A DNA stretch of 9,750 nucleotides from Armatimonadota bacterium (GCA_026415535.1 JAOAGX010000066.1:1-9750); one strand, 5' to 3'; shown: positions 1-6,779, counted from the first letter of the stretch. A program made the numbers and translations. Notes: generated by a model from the letters alone, not told the origin.

Positions 1-149
1 GTCGAAATATCGTCCAGCAGATCGGAGACACGACCGAATTATACCTCCCCGCCGCAAACAGCTCTCCAACCCATCACGTCGGGCTGTCCATCGGCCCGTT
101 GGTATATAGTAAGGCTGAGCTTAACAAGGCTTCTTTCTTGTTAGGATGA
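1..149 (+). CDS. Probable 3' end of an unrecognised CDS (partial)
   Basis: The frame whose first full codon is at position 3 stays open to a TGA at 147-149. It gives about 48 residues ending in GPLVYSKAELNKASFLLG. Third codon positions in this frame are clearly richer in G and C than in the frame beginning at position 1, as in the neighbouring genes, which is the only evidence that it codes. I do not recognise the family. No signal, metal or nucleotide motif is visible in the tail. The stop lies 65 nt before the start of the PAS protein on the same strand, so the two could share a transcript. Another frame or noncoding DNA cannot be excluded on so short a stretch. Confidence 0.35.
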   Translation, partial: RNIVQQIGDTTELYLPAANSSPTHHVGLSIGPLVYSKAELNKASFLLG

Positions 150-214
150 GGTTGATTAGCTCCGGCTACGGGTAAACTAAAATCAATGCTTGCAAGAACG
201 CGGCTGGTGCCTAC

Positions 215-1954
215 GTGACAGATCCAGACAAGCCCAAAGTATCGGTCGGTGATTCGCTAAACGGTTATCGCGAAGTGTTCGAGTGTCTGCCCTGTTGGGT
301 CTGGCTAACGGACAAGGAAGGCATAATAACGTACTCGAGCCACGGAATAACCGACGTTCTGGATTGCAAACCTTCGGAAATCTTGGGCACGCGGCTACTC
401 GACCTGGTCGGCGAAGAAAACGTGTCTATAATCCGCGATCTGTTCCAACCAACCACGGAGGGTAAAAGGCACGGGAAATGCGTAGTGGTGCATCTGCACC
501 GGACAGACGGGACCAAGCAAGCGATAGAGCTTATCAGCAACCCCGTATTTGACCCCGAGGGGCAACTTACCGGCTTTATTGGGCTCGGCAGGGAAGTCAC
601 CAAACAAATTGCCGAGGCTGAGGGAACTAGGGAAACACTGGCCAACTACAAGGCGCTTACCGATAATTCCCCAACCGGAATCATCATTGTCCAGAATGAG
701 AAAGTCGTCTACGCAAATCCCTACATTCTTCGCCTGATGGGTTATAAGGGAGAAAATGCGCTTGGTTCTAAGGTTTGGAACTTCGTCCACCCAGACGATA
801 GAGACCGCGTGCAAGAGTTCTACCACCGTAGGATAGCTGGAATGGAGGCGCCGGAACACTATGACGTGCGCGTTATAACACGGCAAGGCGAGGTAAGGTA
901 TTTCGAATTGCGCGCAACAGTGATTCAGTTCAACGGAGCGCCGGCGGTGCTCGATAACATTATCGATGTCACCGAGCGCAAGTTGGCTGAGCTTGCCGTC
1001 CGCGAAAGCGAGGACCGATACCGTCGCCTTGTAGACCTGCTGCCGGACGCGATAATCGTGACAATGAGAGGCGAGTTTGTCTTCCTGAACACCGCAGGGC
1101 TAGCCATGCACGGAGCGTCTGAGCTGGAAGAAATGGTTGGCAAGCGCGTGCTCGATTTCGTTAGTCCGGAGTATCGCGAAATTGCCCGCGCGCGTATGAC
1201 GGCGTTGATTGAAGGCGAGATTCAATCGGTCCCGCCTATGCATGAAAAGTTTTTTCGCCTCGACGGAACCACTTTTGACGTCGAGGTATCGGCCAGCCGC
1301 ATAACATTTCGCGGCGAACCTGCGATTCTTGCCGTGGTCCGCGACATAACCGAGCGCAAGCGTGCCGAGGAACGTCAAAGAGAGCTGGAAAGACAACTCG
1401 AGGCCCAAAAGTGGCACTTCTACCGCGAAACGCTTATGAGCGTGACGGACGGCAAACTCCTCATATGCGAACCCCACGAAGTCGAAGAATATATCGCAAA
1501 AGCACAGTTTGAACTGCTGGTCTCCATACCTAAGGATGTCTCCGAGGCTCGACACAAGGTAGCACAGTTTTGTGAAGATCTGGGACTATCTGAAGACCGC
1601 CTAAACCAGTTCATAATAGCCGTGGGAGAGGCCATTACCAACGCTATTAAGCACGCTCATCAAGGACGAGTCTATGCCGGTGCTATTGATGGTTCGGTGT
1701 GGGTAGCCGTCGCCGACAGCGGGCCTGGCATCTCATCGCTAATCATTCCCAAGGCAACTCTGCTTCGTGGTTTCTCGACCAAGCCATCGCTCGGGCTTGG
1801 CTACACAATAATGCTGGAGGTTGCCGATGAGATTCTGCTCGCGACGGGGGAGCGTGGCACTACTGTCATACTTGTGCAGTCAATTAGCGAACAGCCCCAT
1901 TTAACTCAGCCCGCACAATTGCCGGACACTTGGAATAACGTTTCAGCGTATTGA
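215..1954 (+). CDS. Triple-PAS sensor protein with C-terminal GHKL (RsbW-like) ATPase
   Basis: The 579-residue protein is probably a cytosolic signalling protein; no membrane segment or signal peptide is visible. Three PAS domains lie at about 18-132, 143-258 and 266-385, each ending in the typical G...V(T/R)DITERK-like PAC edge (DVTERK 251-256, DITERK 377-382). A short charged helix at about 383-400 links them to a HATPase domain at about 440-556. The ATPase has an N box (GEAITNAIKH, 471-480), a G1 box (DSGPGI, 501-506) and a G2 box (GLGYTI, 527-532). There is no recognisable DHp/H-box helix, so it resembles anti-sigma-factor serine kinases more than classical histidine kinases. A phosphotransfer partner or sigma/anti-anti-sigma target is inferred, not seen. 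The GTG at 215 is the first possible start after an in-frame TAA at 173-175. It lacks a clear SD sequence, so a start a few codons downstream is possible. Confidence 0.88.
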   Translation: MTDPDKPKVSVGDSLNGYREVFECLPCWVWLTDKEGIITYSSHGITDVLDCKPSEILGTRLLDLVGEENVSIIRDLFQPTTEGKRHGKCVVVHLHRTDGTKQAIELISNPVFDPEGQLTGFIGLGREVTKQIAEAEGTRETLANYKALTDNSPTGIIIVQNEKVVYANPYILRLMGYKGENALGSKVWNFVHPDDRDRVQEFYHRRIAGMEAPEHYDVRVITRQGEVRYFELRATVIQFNGAPAVLDNIIDVTERKLAELAVRESEDRYRRLVDLLPDAIIVTMRGEFVFLNTAGLAMHGASELEEMVGKRVLDFVSPEYREIARARMTALIEGEIQSVPPMHEKFFRLDGTTFDVEVSASRITFRGEPAILAVVRDITERKRAEERQRELERQLEAQKWHFYRETLMSVTDGKLLICEPHEVEEYIAKAQFELLVSIPKDVSEARHKVAQFCEDLGLSEDRLNQFIIAVGEAITNAIKHAHQGRVYAGAIDGSVWVAVADSGPGISSLIIPKATLLRGFSTKPSLGLGYTIMLEVADEILLATGERGTTVILVQSISEQPHLTQPAQLPDTWNNVSAY

Positions 1955-1992
1955 CCAAAAGCTCGGAGTCCTTTTGGAGTTTGGAGCTTTGG
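1955..1992 (+). terminator. Hairpin just after the PAS-ATPase stop; possible terminator
   Basis: Directly after the TGA, CCAAAAG (1955-1961) can pair perfectly with CTTTTGG (1971-1977) across a 9-nt loop. The same left arm, extended to CCAAAAGCTC (1955-1964), can instead pair with GAGCTTTGG (1984-1992) with one bulged A. The two folds exclude each other. No long T run follows, so an intrinsic terminator is only tentative. The position, between a stop codon and the hydF promoter, fits one. Confidence 0.35.
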
Positions 1993-2095
1993 CAACGCCT
2001 TTGAAAGAGCGATTGAAGTTGTGTAATACATATGCCGCAGTATAACAACCGAAAACGCGGCCTACTAACACTACCCCAAGCGTGCGTAGCACTAC

Positions 2096-2125
2096 GTGAC
2101 GAACTAACCACAGACAAGATATAAT
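2096..2125 (+). promoter_or_regulatory. Sigma70-type promoter for hydF
   Basis: A consensus -10 TATAAT (2120-2125) is preceded by GTGACG (2096-2101, 4 of 6 matches to TTGACA) with an 18-bp spacer. Transcription would start near 2132, giving a leader of about 48 nt before the GTG at 2180. Confidence 0.6.
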
Positions 2126-2179
2126 AGGATTTGAGATAAGCCGGATGAAGCCGGTTCGATTTGTGGAGGTCTTTATACA

Positions 2180-3415
2180 GTGTCATCCAGCCTCAATGAA
2201 ACCCCTTCCAGCGAACGCGTACACATATCAATCTTCGGTAGGCGCAATTCGGGCAAGTCTAGCCTAATAAATGCACTGACCAACCAGCATCTGGCAATTG
2301 TGTCGGACGTGCCCGGCACTACTACCGATCCGGTTTCCAAGTCCATGGAGATTCTTCCTATCGGCCCGGTAGTGTTGACCGACACTGCGGGTATCGATGA
2401 CATAGGCGATTTAGGCAGGCTCAGGGTTGAGAAAACACTTAGAGTTCTCGAACGCACGGACGTCGCGGTGCTGGTTGTCGAAAGCGGCACAGAGCCGGGC
2501 GAATTCGAGGCCGACCTAGCTTCGAAGATAAAAGAGCGCGAAATTCCCCTGGTAATAGCCGCTACCAAAACCGACCTAGCACCAGACTACTCAGCAGCAA
2601 AGAAATGGGCGGAGGAACATAGTGTGCTGTTCGTGCCTGTCAGCTCGGCCACTCGTGACGGGATCGAGCAGCTCAAGGAAGCCATCATCCAAATATCACC
2701 GTCAGGACTTCCTGAGCCCTCAATCATCGGAGACCTGATCACCGCAGGCGACATTGTAGTACTGGTGGTTCCCATCGACAAGGCGGCACCTAAAGGCAGG
2801 CTGATTCTGCCACAGGTAATGACGACACGCGACGTTCTAGATCACAACGCCATTGCGGTTACAGTAAAAGAGAGTGAGTTATCGGAATGCCTCGAATCGC
2901 TCGCGCGCAAACCAAAGATAGTGATTACGGACTCACAGGCATTCAGTAAAGTGCACTCCGACACACCCAGGGACATATGGATGACCAGCTTTTCGATCCT
3001 AATGGCGAGGTACAAAGGCGATCTAGAAGGATTCGTAGAGGGAGCTAGAGCTGTTGACCGATTGAAAGCCGGTAGTAGGGTACTTATTGCCGAGGGATGT
3101 ACTCACCATACTCAACCGGTGGATATCGGCCGGGTGCAGATACCCAGGTATCTCAGACAGACAGTAGGCGGCGATCTGGAATTCGGGTTTGCTGCCGGCA
3201 AGGATTTTCCGCCCGACTTCACAAGCTACGATCTAATCGTCCACTGCGGCGGATGTATGCTCAACGCGCGCGAGATTCGTTATCGACAGCGCCTAGCACA
3301 GGAGGCCGGCGTTCCCATGACCAACTACGGCGTCCTATTGGCAAAAGTAAACGGGATACTCGAACGCGCCCTCGAACCGTTTGGACTTGCGCAAACGGCC
3401 ACAACCGTATCATAA
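2180..3415 (+). CDS. hydF: [FeFe] hydrogenase H-cluster maturation GTPase HydF
   Basis: HydF is the scaffold and carrier that, with the radical-SAM enzymes HydE and HydG, assembles the 2Fe subcluster and passes it to the [FeFe] hydrogenase apoprotein. The N-terminal GTPase has a P-loop GRRNSGKSS (20-28), a switch I region PGTTTD (45-50), a G3 box DTAG (68-71), a G4 box TKTD (129-132, a variant of NKxD) and a G5 box SSA (155-157). A dimerisation region follows. The C-terminal iron-sulfur site has C307-x-H309 and HCGGC (355-359, Cys356 and Cys359), the ligand pattern expected of HydF. The length, 411 residues, is normal. The GTG start is supported by GGAGG at 2165-2169, 10 nt upstream, and by a promoter ending at 2125. 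No hydE, hydG or hydrogenase gene is present in this window, so the partners must lie elsewhere. Confidence 0.96.
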   Translation: MSSSLNETPSSERVHISIFGRRNSGKSSLINALTNQHLAIVSDVPGTTTDPVSKSMEILPIGPVVLTDTAGIDDIGDLGRLRVEKTLRVLERTDVAVLVVESGTEPGEFEADLASKIKEREIPLVIAATKTDLAPDYSAAKKWAEEHSVLFVPVSSATRDGIEQLKEAIIQISPSGLPEPSIIGDLITAGDIVVLVVPIDKAAPKGRLILPQVMTTRDVLDHNAIAVTVKESELSECLESLARKPKIVITDSQAFSKVHSDTPRDIWMTSFSILMARYKGDLEGFVEGARAVDRLKAGSRVLIAEGCTHHTQPVDIGRVQIPRYLRQTVGGDLEFGFAAGKDFPPDFTSYDLIVHCGGCMLNAREIRYRQRLAQEAGVPMTNYGVLLAKVNGILERALEPFGLAQTATTVS

Positions 3416-3502
3416 ACGAAGCCAAGGTTGCACGCACTTTTCTCGGCCGCTTTGCCGGATACGCCGTCGAATAGATCCCACGAAACGAAAAATTGATAAA
3501 AC

Positions 3503-3510
3503 AAAGGAGG
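3503..3510 (+). promoter_or_regulatory. Strong Shine-Dalgarno sequence at unusual distance from archease
   Basis: AAAGGAGG is close to a perfect anti-16S match but ends 29 nt before the GTG at 3540 and 32 nt before the ATG at 3543. An in-frame TAA at 3513-3515 excludes a more upstream archease start. No ATG or GTG lies 5-12 nt downstream in any frame. It may serve the gene through a leader fold, or the spacing may have been lengthened by insertion. Confidence 0.5.
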
Positions 3511-3542
3511 AGTAATCCGCGCGTCGGTCGTATTGTCAGGTG

Positions 3543-3968
3543 ATGAGTCGCGAACATAGGTTCGAAGTTGTTGATCACACGGCGGATGTGGGCGTCGTAG
3601 GGATAGGCTCGGATATGGCGGAGGCGTTCGAGAACTGCGCCTATGGTATGTTCTCACAGATGGCCGACCTCGACAAATATAAGCCGGACGTTCACAAGCG
3701 CGTGGTCGTGGTTGGAACGGAAAACGTTGAGCTTCTCCAAAGTTTCTTGTCGGAGCTTTTGGTGCTGTTTGACGGCGAGAGATTGCTGCCGATCGATATC
3801 GAGATCACGGAGATATCGTTCGGCCGACTGACGGCGTGGGTTGATGCAAAGAAGATTGACGAGACCATCGAATGGCTCGGACCGCAAATAAAGGCTGTGA
3901 CATACCATAAGATGTCGGTCGAGGAGTCCGGCGGTCAGTGGAGAGCCCGGGCAATATTTGACGTGTAA
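3543..3968 (+). CDS. Archease, activator of the RtcB RNA ligase
   Basis: Archease is a small metal-binding protein that speeds guanylylation and multiple turnover of the RtcB tRNA/RNA ligase in the cytosol. The 141-residue sequence has the family's landmarks in order: DHTADVGV near residues 11-18, the helix FLSELLVLFD, the strand IKAVTYHKM and the C-terminal RAIFDV ending in the conserved acidic residue region. These positions carry the metal-binding site in known archeases. The ATG at 3543 puts DHTAD at the usual distance from the N terminus; the GTG directly before it (3540) is an alternative. Its stop is 13 nt from the likely lexA start, so the two are almost certainly cotranscribed. No rtcB is visible here. 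The first codons contain a LexA-box-like dyad. Confidence 0.93.
   Translation: MSREHRFEVVDHTADVGVVGIGSDMAEAFENCAYGMFSQMADLDKYKPDVHKRVVVVGTENVELLQSFLSELLVLFDGERLLPIDIEITEISFGRLTAWVDAKKIDETIEWLGPQIKAVTYHKMSVEESGGQWRARAIFDV
3551..3564. promoter_or_regulatory. LexA (SOS) box, Gram-positive type, inside archease codons 3-8
   Basis: CGAACATAGGTTCG is a perfect dyad of CGAAC and GTTCG around a 4-bp centre. It matches the Bacillus-type consensus CGAAC-N4-GTTYG with every half-site base correct. I found no other CGAAC-N4-GTTCG in the window, and about 0.01 would be expected by chance in 9,750 bp. The nearby LexA has the Gram-positive-type recognition helix that reads this box. The site begins 8 nt after the archease ATG, so repression would work by roadblock or by overlap with a promoter close to the start codon. 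Confidence 0.6.
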
Positions 3969-3981
3969 GGAGTGATTGGGC

Positions 3982-4593
3982 GTGGAGCTTACCCAGCGGC
4001 AGCGGCAGATTCTGCAATACATCGTTCAGCACACCGAGACTCAAGGATATCCCCCAACCGTGCGCGAGATTGGCGAGGGAGTGAACCTGAGTTCGAGTTC
4101 GACGGTGCACGCGCACCTGAAAGCGCTTGAACAAGCCGGATTGATCCGGCGTGACCCAGTGCTAACGCGCGCGATAAGGGTTGTGGCTGGCAATATTGAA
4201 TCTATAAAACCAAAACGAGTAGCGAACTTGCCAGTTTTGGGAAGGGTGTCAGCAGGAAGCCCTACCCTAGCGTCAGAGTACATCGAAGATACTTTTCCAG
4301 TGCCGCTGGACTTTCTGGAGGGAGCGGAGGGATTTATGCTTCGCGTCAAGGGCGACAGCATGATCGACGATGGAATTAGAAACGGCGACTACGTTATAGT
4401 CAGACGCCAACATACCGCCAATAACGGCGACACCGTGGTAGCCCTAGTAGACGACGAGGCCACCATAAAACGCTTCTATAAGGAAGACAACCGAATCTGC
4501 CTAAAGCCGGCTAATTCGTCAGTGCAGCCAATGTATTTCGACAGCGTCACCGTATTGGGAAAGGTCGTGGGGTTGATCCGTAAGATGACGTAG
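3982..4593 (+). CDS. lexA: LexA, SOS-response repressor and self-cleaving protease
   Basis: LexA represses DNA-damage genes and cleaves itself when stimulated by RecA filaments. From the GTG at 3982 the protein has 203 residues, close to the family norm. The N-terminal winged helix carries SSSTVHAHL in the recognition-helix region (about 38-46), nearly the same as Bacillus LexA. The cleavage site is Ala91-Gly92 in GRVSAGSP. The catalytic Ser126 sits in KGDSM and Lys163 in ATIKRF. A TTG at 3976 is in frame, but the GTG at 3982 lies 9 nt from the SD AAGGAG (3967-3972), against only 3 nt for the TTG, so GTG is preferred. The SD overlaps the archease stop codon, implying translational coupling. 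Autoregulation through the box at 3551-3564 is inferred. Confidence 0.96.
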   Translation: MELTQRQRQILQYIVQHTETQGYPPTVREIGEGVNLSSSSTVHAHLKALEQAGLIRRDPVLTRAIRVVAGNIESIKPKRVANLPVLGRVSAGSPTLASEYIEDTFPVPLDFLEGAEGFMLRVKGDSMIDDGIRNGDYVIVRRQHTANNGDTVVALVDDEATIKRFYKEDNRICLKPANSSVQPMYFDSVTVLGKVVGLIRKMT

Positions 4594-4645
4594 GGGAAGT
4601 TGGCGCTTCGGTAACTAGTCGAGAGAAAGGTTTGGTATCACAGGG

Positions 4646-4671
4646 GATTCTTCGCTTGCGCTCAGAATGAC
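4646..4671 (+). repeat. Dispersed 26-bp repeat, copy 1
   Basis: It starts GATTCTTCGC and ends CTCAGAATGAC, and is identical to copy 2 at 4695-4720. Its ends (ATTCT and AGAAT) form a short internal stem. This belongs to a common intergenic repeat type whose spurious translation gives HPERSEGS-like peptides. Confidence 0.85.
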
Positions 4672-4694
4672 GGTGAAGAAGAACATGACAACGA

Positions 4695-4720
4695 GATTCT
4701 TCGCTTGCGCTCAGAATGAC
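4695..4720 (+). repeat. Dispersed 26-bp repeat, copy 2
   Basis: It is identical over 26 bp to copy 1, 23 bp downstream of it. Its last 19 bp (4702-4720) run directly, in register, into the tandem array that follows. Confidence 0.85.
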
Positions 4721-4815
4721 ACATCATGCTCAGGATGACATATCATGCTCAGAATGACATATCATGCTCAGAGTGACATATTATGCCCAGGATGACGTCT
4801 CGTGCCCGGAATAAC
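4721..4815 (+). repeat. Five-unit 19-bp tandem array
   Basis: The units are 4721-4739, 4740-4758, 4759-4777, 4778-4796 and 4797-4815. The most typical is ATATCATGCTCAGAATGAC. Units 1-4 differ by a few substitutions and unit 5 is most diverged, with no length changes. Each ends in the same (C)TCAG(A/G)(A/G)TGAC-type tail as the 26-bp element, so the array looks like an amplification of its 3' part. There are no spacers between units. Confidence 0.85.
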
Positions 4816-4842
4816 GGCCTTTCGCCATCCTAAGCGAAAAGT

Positions 4843-4868
4843 GTCATCCTGAGCGAAGCGAAGGATCT
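4843..4868 (-). repeat. Dispersed 26-bp repeat, copy 3 (inverted)
   Basis: It begins GTCATCCTGAGCG and ends GCGAAGGATCT, the reverse orientation of copies 1 and 2. A shorter degenerate relative (CATCCTAAGCGAAA) lies just before it, near 4825-4838. Confidence 0.85.
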
Positions 4869-4927
4869 CTGTGCAATATCTTAGTTCACCAAAACCCAGT
4901 TCCCGAAACACCTGTTTGAGCGCCCGT

Positions 4928-5344
4928 TCACTCCAGCTTGTCCAAAGGCTTCAAACCTGCTTTCACGGCAGACGACTCAATCGCCGCAAGGTTCTCGCCC
5001 TTGACTACAAAGATGGCCCGCTTGCCACGTTCGAGAATGCAACCGTAGGCGTCTGAGACATTGAGACCGGCGTTCTCGATAGCCTTGGCAAGTTTCACCA
5101 GACCTCCGGGTTTGTCTTCAATCTCGATCACCGCAACTTGATTGAACGCCACTGTCATCCCGGCGACTTCTAGAACTTGCCTGGCGCGTTCAGGATCAGC
5201 AGTGAGTATCTTGACGACACCAAACTGACCCTCGTCCGCGATCTCAAGCGCCAACAGATCAATCCCGGCGTTGCCGAGCGTCTCCGCAACGCGCGACAAT
5301 TTGCCCGGCTTATTCTCAACAAATATTCGGACCTCTTTGTACAT
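4928..5344 (-). CDS. Tandem ACT-domain protein
   Basis: The 138-residue protein consists of two ACT domains, small ligand-binding modules that usually sense amino acids. ACT1 spans about 3-67 with ENKPGKL at 10-16, and ACT2 about 69-136 with EDKPGGL at 76-82. Both keep the glycine loop and the following NAG(I/L) helix end. No catalytic domain is attached. The ATG at 5344 lies 2 nt after the stop of the CoA ligase gene, and the SD (GAGGG region) falls inside the end of that gene, so translation is coupled. Freestanding tandem-ACT genes next to PaaK-type ligases are a familiar arrangement, often near indolepyruvate ferredoxin oxidoreductase. A regulatory role sensing an aromatic amino acid or product is inferred. 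Confidence 0.9.
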   Translation of the reverse strand: MYKEVRIFVENKPGKLSRVAETLGNAGIDLLALEIADEGQFGVVKILTADPERARQVLEVAGMTVAFNQVAVIEIEDKPGGLVKLAKAIENAGLNVSDAYGCILERGKRAIFVVKGENLAAIESSAVKAGLKPLDKLE

Positions 5345-5346
5345 AA

Positions 5347-6657
5347 TTAGTATTCCCTCTCATCAATAACCCGCTTGGCCTTCCCTTCGCTCGCGGGAAG
5401 ACTGCCGGGTTCGAGAACTTCGATGTTTACGTTGAAGCCGACCTGCTCGCGCAGTTCCTTATGCAACTGTGCGCGCAAGTTGCGCACCGTTTCTATGGAG
5501 CCGTCGAACTCTCCTTTAGCCAACTCTACTCGAACGGTCATCTGATCTAACGCCTCGGCCTTAGTCAGATGGATGACATAGTTGCCACCTATCCACTTGT
5601 GGCGCATAATGACTTCCTCGATCTGGCTGGGAAAGACGTTGACGCCGCGAACGATGAGCATGTCGTCCGAACGACCGGTCATACGCGCCAAACGTCTGTG
5701 GACACGACCGCACGGACACTCTCCCGGCAAAATGCAGGTAAGATCGCGCGTGCGGTAGCGGATAATCGGCATTGCCTCGCGCCGCAGCGTGGTCATTACC
5801 AGCTCGCCAACCTCGCCTTCAGCTACAGGCTCGAGTGTTTCGGGGTTAACGATCTCCACGAGAAACGCGTCTTCCCAGACGTGCATGCCGTTTTGCTCGG
5901 GACATTCGAAGGCGACTCCGGGACCATTCATTTCCGAGAGGCCGTAGCTGTTGAATACTTTAAATCCGTATAGCTCCTGCAACTTGAGTCTCATCTCTTC
6001 GGTATAAGGCTCCGCGCCGAGAAATGCTCGCTTGATGCCAAGCGACTTTGGATCGTCGCCCTCTTGGATCATTCGCTCGGCAACGTGCATAGCGTAGCTC
6101 GGGGTAGCATGGATACAAGTTCCGTGGAAGTCGCGAATTAGCTTGATCTGGCGAGCCGTATTGCCTGGTCCGGCAGGAATCACCATCATCCCTAGCCGCT
6201 CCGCACCATAATGCAGGCCCAACCCACCAGTGAACATCCCGTAGCCGGACATGTTTTGGAAGACGTCCTTGGAATTAGCTCCGGTCATCGCGAGGCAGCG
6301 GGCCATAAGCTCAGCCCAGCAGTCGATATCGGCTCGGCTGTGGAGGATTGCGGTCGGGGTACCAGTGGTGCCGCTGGAGGTGTGCAGGCGAATCAAGTCT
6401 TCGGGATCGATGGTAAGCATGCCGGTCGGATAGCTCAGCCGAAGATCCTCCTTGGTGGTAAAAGGCAACTTAACGATATCTTCCGGGGACTTAATCGATG
6501 CCGGGTCGATACCCATTTTGCGAAATACAGCCGAATACCAAGGCGACTTGGCCGCCTGCAAAACGGTCTTTGCCAACGCCTCCGACTGCCATTCGGCAAG
6601 TTCGCCACGCGACATCCACTCAAACCGGCTCCCGATTTTATCATCCAACTCCACCAT
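5347..6657 (-). CDS. paaK: PaaK-type phenylacetate-CoA ligase (AMP-forming)
   Basis: This cytosolic ANL-superfamily enzyme activates phenylacetate or a related aryl acid with ATP and CoA, via an acyl-adenylate. The 436 residues match the usual PaaK length. Visible motifs are the phosphate loop HTSSGTTGTPT (92-102), the adenine-binding YGLSEMNGPG (238-247), YRTRDLT (301-307), the hinge region GRSDDMLIVRGVNVFP (328-343) and a C-terminal EGKAKRV (424-430) carrying the probable catalytic lysine. A CPCG pair at 314-317 is common in this family. The ATG at 6657 is supported by GGGGGAG just upstream on the minus strand (6663-6669). With the ACT gene behind it, a role in anaerobic aromatic amino-acid metabolism or salvage of arylacetates is more likely than aerobic phenylacetate breakdown, as no paaABCDE gene is seen. 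Exact substrate unknown. Confidence 0.92.
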   Translation of the reverse strand: MVELDDKIGSRFEWMSRGELAEWQSEALAKTVLQAAKSPWYSAVFRKMGIDPASIKSPEDIVKLPFTTKEDLRLSYPTGMLTIDPEDLIRLHTSSGTTGTPTAILHSRADIDCWAELMARCLAMTGANSKDVFQNMSGYGMFTGGLGLHYGAERLGMMVIPAGPGNTARQIKLIRDFHGTCIHATPSYAMHVAERMIQEGDDPKSLGIKRAFLGAEPYTEEMRLKLQELYGFKVFNSYGLSEMNGPGVAFECPEQNGMHVWEDAFLVEIVNPETLEPVAEGEVGELVMTTLRREAMPIIRYRTRDLTCILPGECPCGRVHRRLARMTGRSDDMLIVRGVNVFPSQIEEVIMRHKWIGGNYVIHLTKAEALDQMTVRVELAKGEFDGSIETVRNLRAQLHKELREQVGFNVNIEVLEPGSLPASEGKAKRVIDEREY

Positions 6658-6749
6658 TAAGACTCCCCCGAAACGAATCGCTCTCGAGACATGATGCTTA
6701 CCTTATCAGTTCGTAATTCGCGCGCGAGAAAGTCCGTTCCTTCCGACTA

Positions 6750-6779
6750 GGCGTGGCGAAGGACTTCAAAAGTCACGCC
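6750..6779. other. Inverted repeat next to a dispersed repeat copy
   Basis: GGCGTG (6750-6755) is complementary to CACGCC (6774-6779), and GACTT (6762-6766) to AAGTC (6770-6774) across a CAA loop. The two pairings share C6774, so they compete at that base. No T run follows. Function unknown; it may be part of the repeat region. Confidence 0.35.

Larger units (their letters stand above)
4594..4927. other. Convergent intergenic region packed with repeats
   Basis: These 334 bp separate lexA (+) from the ACT gene (-). I see no coding region here. They hold two direct 26-bp repeat copies, a five-unit 19-bp tandem array and one inverted 26-bp copy. The opposed copies could form transcript hairpins that help end transcription from both sides. 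No classical stem plus T-run terminator was found. Confidence 0.7.

Noticed and set aside
3976..3981. TTG start for lexA
   Set aside because: Only 3 nt separate it from the SD AAGGAG; GTG 3982 has a 9-nt spacing and gives the usual LexA N terminus.
3654..4022. Long antisense reading frame over archease and lexA, with similar ones at 395-886, 1100-1555 and 5569-5973
   Set aside because: They lie opposite well-supported genes, have no family features and have no convincing start signals.
4721..4815. Possible CRISPR array
   Set aside because: The 19-bp units abut with no spacers and no cas gene is present; it is a simple tandem repeat.
4871..5056. Small plus-strand frame opposite the ACT gene
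   Set aside because: It overlaps the ACT coding sequence antisense and starts inside repeat-flanking noncoding DNA; no SD or family support.
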